Under the pieces are notes generated by a model, which was given only the letters and a program-made list of their open reading frames with translations, made no database searches and had not been told where the DNA came from. A DNA stretch of 64,000 nt from Plazaster borealis (lineage: Eukaryota > Echinodermata > Asteroidea > Forcipulatida > Labidiasteridae): positions 8,225,147 through 8,289,146 of the forward strand of contig CM037470.1 of NCBI GenBank assembly GCA_021014325.1, written 5' to 3'. Positions 1 through 10,172 of the stretch are shown here, in pieces. Position numbers and translations under genes: made by a program. Positions within the stretch are counted from its first letter, which is position 1. Every line of letters starts with the position of its first letter.

Positions 1-7
1 GGGGGAG

Positions 8-262
8 TGTAGCGGTAATGCCAATGCTAACCATAGTGCATATTACTTGTATCTCTATTTGCCCTAAGGCACTCCATACTTGTGTTATTTGACCTCTGTA
101 CACGCATGGCAGTTGCATGCTGGGATTTGTCTAAAGATGGCAGACAGTATATTATGTTGAGCTAATAAAAGAGTCAAGGATAATCTTCGAATATCTCGTC
201 AATCCTCCAAGGTATGTCCTAGTCTTCCATAATTCTATTATATGTAACCTTTGCCCGTTACA
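8..262 (+). repeat. 5' LTR of the Gypsy element
   Basis: This is a 255-bp terminal repeat with TG...CA ends (TGTAGCGG to CGTTACA). It matches 5677-5931 except for one G/A and one G/T difference. It should hold the promoter and the polyadenylation signal. A TATA-like stretch lies near 147-153 and AATAAA at 164-169. Confidence 0.95.
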
Positions 263-264
263 AT

Positions 265-283
265 TGGCGTAGTCGGCAGGATT
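265..283 (+). other. Primer binding site, tRNA-Ser type
   Basis: TGGCGTAGTCGGCAGGATT begins two bases after the LTR. It is the reverse complement of a eukaryotic tRNA-Ser 3' end with CCA, as I recall that tRNA. It would prime minus-strand DNA synthesis. The stretch 284-465 is the untranslated leader; I see no gene in it. Confidence 0.8.
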
Positions 284-465
284 TTGGATAAGGACATTAG
301 TTGCACTGTTTGGATTAAAGTATTTGTTGATGATAGATGCCACGATATATTGACAATTGACTATTCAGTACACAACACTGCTATTCTAGTCCACACGTTT
401 ATCGAGAGCTACATGTATGTAAACCTACACCAGTTGTATAGCATAATACAGTGTTTGCATTAATA

Positions 466-1727
466 ATGGATAGAGCCACCTATCTCAGCCGTTTTACAGC
501 CGACCACATCGGCAGACTTTGTGAACTAAACCACATTGATGTCTCGACAATCAAAACAAAACAAGAGCGTATCACATGCCTCTGTGATTTGTCACACATG
601 GTGGAAGAGCTGCCACCAGTACAGAGGGTTTAGAAACCCTTGATCTTTTTAAGATACTCCAGGAATTGGAAACAACCAGGCAACAAGACACAGAAAAGCT
701 ATGCCAAACTCTCGCCAATGCTGTTGCCTTGTCAACTAAGATGCCACCGGTCGTAAAGGTGGGACCAAAACTCCCGGATTTTCACAAGCTTGGTACAGAT
801 GATGATGTGGCTTGCTATTCAAGCACCTTTGAACGTCTCGCCACTGCTGCCAAAAGACCCAAAAATGAGTGGCCACGTTTGTTGGAACCCTATCTCACTG
901 GGAAAGCCCAAAAGGCTTTCCACTCGCGAAACGACGTTGATAAGTGTGATTATGACAAGATTGTGGACGTGATCCATCGTCGCTACTTCTTGACACCCGA
1001 GGAGTACAGATTGAAGTATAAATCCGACACCAAAAAGGCACATGAAACCTTTGAAGAATTTGCTCATCGCCTTGAAGACAATTTCAACAAATGGATTGAA
1101 ATCCCCTCTGCAAAGCGAGAGGAGGTTCACACCAAACGAGCACTCAACCTCGTCATGATTGACCAGTTTCTTTTTACCATTAGAGATGAACAGCTCCGAC
1201 TAAAGCTTCGTGAGAAGAAGTTTGTATTGTTGTCAACAGCTGCCAAGGCAGCTGACGAATTTCTACTGCATCGTCGGAGCAATACCACCACCGCACAACC
1301 GCCACTGAACAAACCCTTCAACAGAACTGGCACGCCAGTGCCTAATTCTACTTCCAGACCAGATGCACGACCCACGCAAACTACCACTGGTCGTTCAGAT
1401 GTTTCCCCTGGTCAGAGTTGGTCACGCAAACCAGACCAACCTCGACGAAACCAGTACAATATTGTGTGCTACCGTTGTCACCAGTTAGGACACAGAGAGT
1501 CGGACTGCCCCACACCGGCTCCACCAAAGACAGATTTGGCTCGCCAAGCAATCAGATCGTCGCCTACTCCAGATAAACCGAAGACTGCACCACCCGCTAC
1601 CCCGACCAATCGTGTGAACTTTATCCAACAAGTTCCTAGTGCCCCGATAAGCCCTGACGCGTATGATTTCCATCCACGGCCTGGTACTGGTCCATTTGTT
1701 GAGGTTACCTTCGTTTACCAGCCTTAG
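466..1727 (+). pseudogene. gag: Gypsy gag, frameshifted
   Basis: Gag forms the particle and packages element RNA. The first in-frame ATG after the leader is at 466; this frame stops at 631-633. From about 621 the adjacent frame reads on openly and carries the main 353-residue Gag stretch to the stop at 1727. One small indel near 620-633 probably separates the parts. The main part begins with a helical, charged capsid-like region. A low-complexity Thr/Pro/Arg/Gln segment follows. It then has one zinc knuckle, Cys268-x2-Cys271-x4-His276-x4-Cys281 (1467-1508, numbered from 666). The C-terminus overlaps the protease frame. The zinc knuckle is diagnostic; the exact start is inferred. Confidence 0.85.
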
Positions 1728-4700
1728 TGGACACAGGTTCTACACTATCGCTCATTACTGATGAACTGTGCCGTCACTTGACCATCGTCCCAGCAGTGTC
1801 ATCTACTGTCGAAACCTTCACAATGTTGGATGGTACTGAGTTATCTACACTGGGGACACTCACGTTACCTGTCCAAGTAGGCAGTACTCAGACAGACATG
1901 ATGTTCCATTGTGTTCAGAACTTGCCATTCCCAATTCTTTTGGGTATTGACTTTGTTCAGGCAGCAAACCTAGTCCTCGACTTCGGCCGAAACTGCTACT
2001 GGACAATAACTGAAATGGGTCCATGTGTTCAGTTTCCTATTCTGGGGGTGCCACCACCTCTGACACACCCCTCTCGACGAGACACCTCACCGGTTGACAC
2101 GAACTTACCTTCGCCCCCTGCACTAACGATCGATGATGAACTCACGACCGACGAACATCGCCAGTTAGTAGATGTTTTGAATGATTTTCCCAATGTGCTT
2201 TCAGAACAACCTGGCCAAACAGACATCGCTCAACATCACATCGACACCGGCAATGCTGCACCTGTTCGCTTACACCCCTATCGATTGTCAAATGACCGGA
2301 AGCATGCCGTCAAGCGAGAGATAAATAAACTTTTGTCCTCTGGGAAAATTGAGCCGTCTTTTTCACCATAGGCGGCACCAGTCATCATGGTCCCCAAGAA
2401 AACAGGGGAATATCGCATGTGTGTTGATTATCGTCGCTTGAACTCCGTCACAAAACTTGATGCATTTCCCATGCCGACCATTGATTCAATCCTAGAGTCG
2501 CTCCATGGAGCCAGAGTGTTCAGTTCTCTAGATCTACGCTCCGGATACTGGCAGATGGGAGTTGCCCCCGCAGATATTGAAAAAACAGCATTCGTTTGCG
2601 AGGAGGGATTATTCCAATTCCGAGTTCTTCCCTTTGGTGTTGTGAACAGACCAGCCAGCTTTCAACGACTAATGTCTTCAGTGCTAGGCAACCTAATTGG
2701 TCAGATATGCTATGTATACTTGGATGACATTGTGATCTACTCCACCGACCTGACCCAGCACCTGGTTGACCTACGCGAAGTACTATTGAAACTTCAGGAT
2801 GCCGGTCTCACAATCAACTTGGAAAAGTGCACCTTTGCCCAACATGAGATGCACTATCTGGGACATATTGTGAGCCAAAATGGTGTGAAACCAAATCCAG
2901 AAAAGGTGTCATCAATCTTAGCTTACCCTGAGCCAACCACAGTCAAACAGCTTGAACGATTCTTGGGAATGGCGGCCTGGTTCCATAAATTCATTCCCAA
3001 CTACGCTAGCATTGCAGAACCACTGCACAAACTCCGCCGGAAGAAGGTGAACTGGGAATGGACTGCAGAATGCCAGTCGTCTTTCGCTCAGCTAAAGCAC
3101 TTGCTAACTACCGATCCTATACTCGCTTTTCCCGACCTCGATCAACCGTTTGAGATTCATACGGACGCCAGCAATGTGGGTCTTGGGGCCATGCTTCTAC
3201 AGTCACAAAACTCTGTGAAACGCGTGGTTGCTTATGCCAGTCGCTCGCTAAATGATGCTGAACGTAATTACAGCGCCACGGAGAAAGAGTGCTTGGCAGT
3301 GGTCTGGGCACTCGAAAAATGGCGCCCCCACCTGGAGGGAAGGAAGTTCCGTGTCGTGACTGATCATCAAGCGCTCTGTTGGTTGTTCCGTAAAACTAAA
3401 TTGACGGGACGATTAGCACGATGGGTTCTCCGGCTGCAAGATTTCTCTTTCGATGTAGTCTACCGTCCTGGCCCCCAACACCATGTCCCTGATGCACTGT
3501 CGCGAATTTCCGAGGTTCTCCATGTCGTCGGTGTTGTTCTCACACCATGCCAGCCCCATGCAGAGTTTGACAGCGGTGCTCAAGCGATTACACCTCTACC
3601 TACGATTGACGTGTCCACCCCCTGTGATGCTGTTACACCTCCAGTAGCACCGGTAACAGTTACACCTGATAACACGGCCCCCACGGATTTGACTCAAACT
3701 TGCGGTGCTACAGTTTGCCTCCTTCCGCAAGGAAATGTTGTGGACTGGATTCAATGTGATGACTGCGACCAGTGGTTTCATCAAAGATGTGTTCACGTTC
3801 GCAGGATCAGGGCTGAACAACTTCCTCGGTACCCGTGCCCTCTCTGCCGCAAACGCCGCCGTGACAACCACAAAGAACTATTATGGCGCAATACCTCAGT
3901 GACTCCAGGTATTTGTGCCGGTACCATTTCACTCGCACTCGTCTTCACGATGCTCAACTCCAAGACGCAGACTGTGCGAATTTTAAAAACTACGTACAAG
4001 ATGCTACTTTACCTGTTGACCCCCGCAAGGCTAAAAGTATTGAAAAACAGGCACACGAGTATCGGATTGATAATGGAGTGTTGTTGCATTACACCCAGTC
4101 ATCATGGTGCATTGTGGTCCCCAAAGCCCTACAACGAGATGTTATCACTGAGTGTCACTCAAAACCAGTCGCTGGCCACCAAGGCCGAACAAAAACGATC
4201 AATCGTCTTAAAAACAACCATTTGTGGTGGAAGGGAATGTCAACTGATGTTCGTAGTTTCATCCGCGCTTGTAAAACATGCCAGGCAACTAAACCGGTTT
4301 TTCGCAAGCCGGCTGGAATGATGCTTTCGACCCACTCTAGTGAGCCTTGGGAGGTAGTCGGTGTTGATCTGATGGGGCCTCTCCCCAAAAGTTGTGCAGG
4401 CCATGAATACCTGTTAGTGGCCGTTGACCATTTCAGCAAATGGTGCGAAATCTTCCCCATACAGAAAGCCACTGGTAAAAACATCGCATGTATCCTTGTG
4501 CCAACTATTTAGTCGCTATGGAGCACCCCATTGTCTCCTTTCGGATAATGGACCCCAATTCATCAGCCGTGCTGTTGCAGCAGTTTGCTCCGAGTGGGGT
4601 GTTCATCAGAAGTTCATAACACCCTATCATCCTCAAACCAACTGGGTGGAGCGTGTGAATAGAAATATTAAGGGAATGTTGCAGGCATTCACCAACACTG

Positions 4701-5169
4701 ATCATCGGGCATGGGATGTACATGTTTCGGAATTTGTGTTCGCTCTCAACTCGGCGGATCACGAATCCACTGGAGTTGCCCCTTCCCGCCTCATGTTGGG
4801 TCGACCTATGCGATCGCCCCTGTCAAACAAATGGGACAGCACCAACCTCAACCCCCCTGCCACTGCCGGTGCAGAACTTCAACAACAGGTCCGACAGCGC
4901 ATGGACATTACACAGAAAGAGCGTGCTCGTCACTACAACCAATGCCGCCGCCAACCCACGATTCGCACAGGTGACCATGTAATGGTTAAGACCTACCTCT
5001 TTCGAATGTATCCAAACCCTTCTGCGCTAAGCTCGCAGACCGCTGGAGCGGTCCTTATGTTGTTGCTGACCTGCCTACACCGGTCAACCTTAAACTTGTC
5101 AGCCTCGCTCACCCGACCAAGGAGTTCATTGCCCATATGGACCAAGTTAAACTTTGCCAGATTACTTAA
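1703..5169 (+). pseudogene. pol: Gypsy pol: protease, RT, RNase H, PHD insert, integrase
   Basis: Pol copies the RNA and inserts the DNA. The aspartic protease motif Asp-Thr-Gly-Ser is at 1730-1741. RT has Tyr-Leu-Asp-Asp at 2717-2728. RNase H has a Thr-Asp-Ala-Ser motif near 3161-3172 and a Pro-Asp-Ala-Leu-Ser-Arg end near 3490. A PHD-like finger follows (3701-3847). Integrase has an N-terminal His/Cys zinc region, catalytic Asp at 4366 and 4544, Glu at 4649, and a C-terminal Gly-Pro-Tyr module at 5050-5058. The second Asp and the Glu have 34 residues between them, one fewer than the usual 35. Breaks: frame change near gag's end, an in-frame TAG at 2369-2371, and frame changes at about 3862-3940, 4475-4512 and 5000-5030. 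It ends with TAA at 5167-5169. Confidence 0.92.
3701..3847 (+). other. PHD-type zinc finger within Gypsy pol
   Basis: Between RNase H and integrase, in the RT frame, eight ligands are spaced as C-x4-C-x12-C-x2-C-x4-H-x2-C-x15-C-x2-C, including the hallmark CDDCDQWFHQRC. This is the C4HC3 pattern of PHD fingers, with the usual aromatic residue (Trp-Ile-Gln) before the third cysteine. PHD fingers of this kind commonly bind histone H3 tails. Here it could guide integration to certain chromatin, much as chromodomains do in chromoviruses; that role is inference. A Pro/Thr/Val-rich linker of about 60 residues precedes it. Confidence 0.8.
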
Positions 5170-5676
5170 CTGTTTTATTGCGCAAGGACATACGTCGCAA
5201 TCACTTGCACTGTGAAATTATGTTTTGCTCTTGTAAATATGTTTTCTAGCTGTGCTGGAAGGTTTCTTGTTTTGAAGTTGCGATATTTGTTGGGATACAT
5301 AACAAAGGAAATAACAGTGTCCGCCACCACACCCGGGATGTGTGGATGAACAGTTTTTTAGTGAAGTTGTCTATGGATGCCTTAATTGTTTCATTGGGCT
5401 TGCAAAATTTGTCATTTACTGAACTCTGAACTGGACAGTAACACTATTGAAAACTTTTGCTTGATGAACACTTGTAACTTTTTATTCCGGCCACTCGCTC
5501 TTTTGAAAGTGCTGGTCCTTTGTTTGACATCATTTTTGGATTTTGCTAATACTTAAAAAAAAAAAAAAAGCAAAGAGAGAGAGAGAGGGAGAAAATTTTA
5601 CCATGTGATTTTAAAAATAACTATGTGTGTTTACCCACACGCTACTTAAATGGGGCCTACTCTTAGGATGGGGGAG
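5170..5676 (+). other. Gypsy 3' noncoding region and polypurine tract
   Basis: No gene is seen here. It holds an A-run followed by a GA-rich stretch (about 5553-5594). It ends in the polypurine tract AGGATGGGGGAG at about 5665-5676, immediately before the 3' LTR, which primes plus-strand synthesis. Confidence 0.8.
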
Positions 5677-5931
5677 TGTAGCGGTAATGCCAATGCTAAC
5701 CATAGTGCATATTACTTGTATCTCTATTTACCCTAAGGCACTCCATACTTTTGTTATTTGACCTCTGTACACGCATGGCAGTTGCATGCTGGGATTTGTC
5801 TAAAGATGGCAGACAGTATATTATGTTGAGCTAATAAAAGAGTCAAGGATAATCTTCGAATATCTCGTCAATCCTCCAAGGTATGTCCTAGTCTTCCATA
5901 ATTCTATTATATGTAACCTTTGCCCGTTACA
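5677..5931 (+). repeat. 3' LTR of the Gypsy element
   Basis: A 255-bp copy of the LTR at 8-262 with two substitutions. It has TG...CA ends and AATAAA at 5833-5838. Right after it, the DIRS-like element's gag region begins. Confidence 0.95.
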
Positions 5932-5945
5932 GTACGATCAGTAAG

Positions 5946-7160
5946 ATGGGAAAATTTCCCATAAAGAGAAAACAAGGCCATACTAGCCTTGAGTATGACC
6001 TTTCTGAGATGATTGGGTTACAGACGGATAATTCCGAGCCCATCCTGTAACAATTCTTCGGAATTGCTGGCTGTTGGCCAGATGATGAAAGGGGCCATGG
6101 AGTCTGTCCAGGCCAGTATTGCTAAATCTTTTCAAGACATGACACATTTAATAATGGCAGTCAAAGAAAACTCTGGTGAAGAGAATGCTTCCGATCCCAG
6201 AACGAAAAACAAACGACCAAAAAAAATATAGCGGGGATTGTTCAAATTCTTCCATCCAAGACTATGACCATGAGTCAAGTCTCGCAAAATTGCTGGAGGA
6301 GACTGACATACCAAGCACTAGTGCTGAGGAACCGGATAATTCCTGACAAACTGACTTCCTAGCAAACATTGTACAGAATTTTCAGTTGGAAGAGCAGACT
6401 TCTGATGATATACATCCCCAATTAGCTTCCATTGCTAACTCTGTTTTTCGTGAGAAATTGTCGGATGACAAACTGAAGGACATTTTCAAGTCCTACAGCA
6501 GACCAAAAAAATTGTGAGAAAGTTGTACCCACAAAAGTGAATCAATTAATCTGGGACAACATGAGAGATAACACTCGGTCACAGGACGTAAAATTTCAAA
6601 AAATTCAGACGTCCCTTGTAAAGTCAATTGTTGCTGTGCTCCAATTGTCAAATCAATTAATTACAGCCTCCAGAAATAAGGAGCTTGATAAGCTGGATGT
6701 GAAATCCCTGTTGCGTACTGCAACTGATTCAGTTGGGTCCGGTTAATGGCTAATGCCAATTACCAGTTAAACATGCGAAGAAGAGAAATGATAAAGCATG
6801 ATATAGGCTAAACCCAAATTTCCGGCATTTATGTGATACAGCCGTACAATTTACAGCTCAGCTGTTTGGGGACGACTTGCCAAAGCAAGTCAAAGATATA
6901 TCCGAGGTAAATAAGGTTGGGCTGAAGTTGGCAGGCCCACGGGCGGTTATCGAGGCCGCCAAGGTCACCGTTTTTACCAACGAGGTGGTCATGGCACACA
7001 GTACCGAGGTACTAGAGCTGGTGGACGTTTTTTTTTTTTTATACCAACGCCACAACCGACACCCGTACCAAATCCAGCAAGTCAGAAACGAGCAAAAGAA
7101 AGTAGAGAAACCCTCTATCAACGAGGTAAGTCTACCTCCCTGTAAATCATACCAGAGACC
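5946..7160 (+). pseudogene. DIRS-like gag remnant
   Basis: An ATG at 5946 opens 34 codons and is closed by TAA at 6048-6050. Further pieces appear in changing frames: 6013-6231, 6537-6746 (an Ile-Trp-Asp-Asn-Met...Asp-Val-Lys-Phe-Gln region) and 6877-7100 (FGDDLPKQVKDISEVNKVG just before and across that start). These recall the Gag-like first protein of DIRS-type elements, which I know only by pattern. A T-run at 7029-7040 may be the site of one slip. No zinc knuckle is seen. Confidence 0.6.
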
Positions 7161-7186
7161 AATAGAACCCCAATATTGCCGCTCGT

Positions 7187-8133
7187 TTGAAATATTATAT
7201 TTCGGCATGGAGGAAAATTACCTCAGACAGGAGAATTCTAGACATAGTGTCAAATTGTCACATTGAATTTGAGGAAGGAAACTATCCTAAACAATATATT
7301 GCACCCACCAAAATTAACTTCCCTGATAAGGAGAAGATTGTTTTGGACTCTGAAATAAAAGTCCTCCTTAAAAAGGGTGTAATAGAATATTCTGCTCGTG
7401 AAAAGGGTGAGTTTATTTCTACAGTTTTTACCAGGCCAAAAAAGGATGGTTCTTATACTATAGGTTGATTTTGGATTTTAAAGAGATTCAACAGATCAGT
7501 GGCATATCACCATTTTAAAATGGATACTTTAGCCTCGGCAGTGAGGCTCATGAAACGTGGCTGCTATATGACATCTGTTGACCTTAAGGATGCATATTAT
7601 TCTGTTCCCATTGCTTGGGAACATAGGAAATTTCTTAAATTTTCTTGGCGAAATAATTTATATCAATTTACGTGTCTGCCACACGGTTTAGCGTCAGCCC
7701 CACAAAGTTGGTTAAACCCGTGTTTTCTACCTTAAGAGAGCAGGGTTTGATATCTGTGGGTTACATTGATGACTCCTATTTACAAGGAGACACAAAAGAT
7801 GAATGTGCAGACAATGTTTCTCGCACCACTGAATTGTTCACTAATCTCGGCTTTCGGGTTCACCAAGTAAAGTCCATATTTGAGCCAGCCCAGCAATTAC
7901 CATTTTTGGGCTTTATTCTTGATTCGAACAATATGACAGTAAAACCAACACTGAGCAAGATCGTAAAGGTCCGCTCTCAGGTTAAGCCACTTTACTAAAC
8001 AAAGTCACGATACAAGAGGTGGCATCTGCCGTCGCAATGCTAGTTGCATGCCTCCAAGGGGTTGAACATGGTCGATTGTTCTATAGAAGCATCGAACGTG
8101 ATAAAATAACGGCCTTAGCAAAGAGCAAGAATG
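7187..8133 (+). pseudogene. DIRS-like reverse transcriptase
   Basis: The RT begins near 7190 (WRKITSDRRILDIVSNCHIEF, typical of DIRS-class RT N-termini, is split over this start). Fingers and palm follow, with SVDLKDAYYSVPI near 7575-7615 and CLPHGLASAPQ near 7675-7705. The catalytic Tyr-Ile-Asp-Asp is at 7762-7773. Frames change near 7460-7500 and near 7690-7730. The connection region near 8019-8133 has a Gly-Val-Glu-His-Gly...Phe-Tyr-Arg motif and is cut by the hAT insertion. The intact catalytic motif shows the family; the frame breaks show it is dead. Confidence 0.85.
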
Positions 8134-8936
8134 CAGCGGCGTCGGGGGGGGGGGCACGTGCCCCCCACAAATTTCCAGTGCCCCCCCCCCCCCCAGGTGC
8201 CCCCATGAAAAAATTGCAATAGTGCCCACACAAAAAGAAAGTTAAAAGAATGAAAACAAAACATTACAAAACAAAATACATCTGTTATGTGTAGGCCTTC
8301 ATTTACACGTGTTGATCAATGCATGCAGCGGAATGAACAGTTGGTGTGCTGCACGCTATCGCTGGTAAACGATAACCAACGGTTCACGTGTATAAACATA
8401 AGCCGTTGGTAATTGCCAGCGTTGCGCGCTGCAAACCATTCATTACCTACATGCCGGAGAGACCAAAAAGTTATGCTACGCGCACGCGCAACGATGGTCC
8501 AAATAAACCAATGTTTTGTACATGAACCGTTGGTTATCGTTACCAGCGATTTTGTAATACGTCGGCGGCCATATTGCTACCGGAAGGCGAGGATTCTGAA
8601 AAACAGTGAGAATTTAACCTTTTTTTATGAGTGGATTTTCTGGACCCGCGCCGAGCTCACTGTGAGAACAAAAAACACGTAGAGCCTAATTTTCGCGAGA
8701 TCCGGTTTCAAAAGAGAACTCCAGGTGCATTTAAATGTGAAGGGCAACAAGTTTCTAATAGGATTTTGTACATGGCACTCTATGAGGTTCGTGGAGACGA
8801 TAGCGGATCAAACCTCATAGTTCTAGTATATGACCCCCACCACTGACACACCCATTCTCCCTGCCCCCCCCCCCCCACTTGGAAGCAATGCCCCCCCCCT
8901 GTGCCCCCCACCGAAAAATTCCTAGCTACGCCGCTG
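8134..8936. mobile_element. Non-autonomous hAT DNA transposon
   Basis: The ends are CAGCGGCGT (8134-8142) and ACGCCGCTG (8928-8936), a perfect 9-bp terminal inverted repeat. It is flanked by the 8-bp direct repeat CAAGAATG at 8126-8133 and 8937-8944. CAGSG-type ends plus 8-bp duplications are the hAT signature. Both ends have G/C homopolymer tracts. No transposase is present, so it needed one in trans. It sits between the RT and RNase H of the DIRS-like pol. Confidence 0.93.
8358..8550. repeat. Inverted repeat inside the hAT element
   Basis: The arm at 8358-8386 (ATCGCTGGTAAACGATAACC and on to GGTTCA) is the reverse complement of 8523-8550, apart from one extra base. The arms are separated by 136 bp containing more half-palindromes around GCGCGC. 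It could be a small foldback element nested in the hAT. Confidence 0.75.
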
Positions 8937-8944
8937 CAAGAATG

Positions 8945-9845
8945 GTGTTAACTATCGGGTCAAAAGAGGACCTAAACTGGTGGTACAATAACATTGAAGC
9001 CAGTTCTAAGAGGATTTCACATGGAGATCCAGATTTGATTATGCAATCAGATGCATCCAATAAAGGGTGGTGTGCAGTCCATGGCACATTGTCTGCTGGA
9101 GGAAAATGGACAGCCGCTGAATCATTGCACCACATTAATTATCTTGAGTTGTTAGCGGCATTCATGGCTTTACAAACATTTTGTTCGCAACGAAAAAATG
9201 TTCACATTGGCATCCAAATTGATAACACCACCGCTGTAGCATACATCAATGCCATGGGAGGTATAAAATCCAAACTATGCAACGAGATTGCTCGAAAAAT
9301 TTGGTTCTGGTGTTTAGACCGAAACATTTGGCTTTCTGCCTCTTTCCTCCCTGGAGCACAAAACGTTGCTGCTGATAGAATGTCTCGACTATTTAATGAT
9401 AGAACAGAGTGGATGCTGAGGCCTGATATTTTTCATCGCATACAATCCCTTTGGGGCGATAAGATGACAATTGACTTATTTGCCTCTGGATTAAATAAAC
9501 AAATAGAGCCCTATGTCTCATGGAGGCCAGACCCAGGTGCTACTTTGGTAGATGCCTTTTCGTTTTCATGGAAAACTTATTATTTCTATGCCTTTCCCCC
9601 ATTTAGCATGATTGCCAAATGCCTGCAGAAAATCGAGCAGGAAGAAGCAGAGGGAGTATGAGTAATTCCCCTTTGGACAACACAGTCATGGTTTCCAAAG
9701 ATAATGCACATGCTTGTGTGGACGCTCCACTAATGTTGCCAAGACATCAAGACCTGCTGGTTCTACCAAGCAGCCATACACTCCACCCACTACGGAACAC
9801 AATCCGACTGGTGGCATGTGGATTATCCAGCATTCCTTCCAAATG
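8945..9845 (+). pseudogene. DIRS-like RNase H and C-terminal pol extension
   Basis: This is the downstream half of the pol gene that the hAT insertion split. RNase H carboxylates are visible: Gln-Ser-Asp-Ala-Ser at about 9044-9058, Leu-Glu-Leu-Leu-Ala near 9145, Gln-Ile-Asp-Asn near 9215, and Ala-Ala-Asp-Arg near 9370. After RNase H come the DLFASGLN segment and a Trp-Arg-Pro-Asp-Pro motif typical of DIRS-class pol. The main reading frame stops at 9661, but similarity seems to continue in another frame to about 9840 (Leu-Pro-Arg...Leu-Leu-Val-Leu-Pro). The N-terminus is joined artificially to hAT sequence. Confidence 0.85.
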
Positions 9846-10172
9846 CAACATATTTCTGAACAAGCAACCGACATCCTCATGGCATCATGGCGTTCAGGGA
9901 CTCACAAGCAGTACTCCTTATACCTCAAGAGATGGCTTCAGTTCTGTAGTCAAAGACAAATTGATTCAATTTGCCCACCTGTAAATAAAGTCTTGGACTT
10001 TTTAACAGAACTTTATAACTCTGGGTTAAGTTATAGTGCTATTAATACAGCACGCTCAGCTTTATCTGCCACAGTTATTACAAAACATGGTGTTCTACGA
10101 GGTGTTTTTCAGTTAAGACCTTCTCTGACCAAATATTCAGAGATTTGGGATGTAGATATCGTTCTGCAGAGT
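9846..10172 (+). pseudogene. Tyrosine recombinase, N-terminal part
   Basis: An open stretch reads SWRSGTHKQYSLYLKRWLQF, then LDFLTELYNSGLSYSAINT, then GVFQLRP near 10110. This is the helical DNA-binding N-domain of DIRS/Ngaro-type tyrosine recombinases. The catalytic domain with its Arg-His-Arg-Tyr residues is missing, because LINE sequence begins near 10173. The reading frame happens to run on into the LINE to 10355, which makes a false fusion. Confidence 0.75.

Larger units (their letters stand above)
8..5931 (+). mobile_element. Ty3/Gypsy LTR retrotransposon, full length, frame-broken
   Basis: The order is LTR, tRNA-Ser primer site, leader, gag with a CCHC knuckle, protease, reverse transcriptase, RNase H, PHD-like finger, integrase, 3' noncoding region, polypurine tract, LTR. 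Protease-RT-RNase H-integrase is the Ty3/Gypsy order. The LTRs differ at 2 of 255 positions by my alignment, so the insertion is recent. The coding part nonetheless needs about five frame changes and one stop read-through, so this copy cannot make a complete Gag-Pol. I see no target duplication: the 3' LTR is followed by GTACG, while the 5' LTR is preceded by GGGAG, which is polypurine-tract sequence. The 3' side abuts a DIRS-like element just before its gag ATG. Confidence 0.93.
5932..10172 (+). mobile_element. DIRS-like tyrosine-recombinase retrotransposon, decayed and truncated
   Basis: Gag-like, RT, RNase H with its C-terminal extension, and the first part of a tyrosine recombinase follow each other on the plus strand. 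This is the order of DIRS-type elements, which use a recombinase rather than an integrase. The left end abuts the Gypsy 3' LTR. A hAT element interrupts it at 8134-8936. It stops inside the recombinase at about 10172, where LINE sequence takes over. Terminal and internal complementary repeats were not seen. Many stops and frameshifts show it is dead. Confidence 0.85.

Noticed and set aside
819..1673. Antisense and overlapping open frames in Gypsy gag
   Set aside because: They are shadows of the gag frame with no recognisable domains.
8019..8229. Open frames with Gly/Pro/Cys runs at the hAT end
   Set aside because: Produced by G and C homopolymers at the transposon end; the first part is DIRS RT connection sequence.
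8413..8846. Open frames inside the hAT element
   Set aside because: No transposase motif and no relation between them; the element is noncoding.
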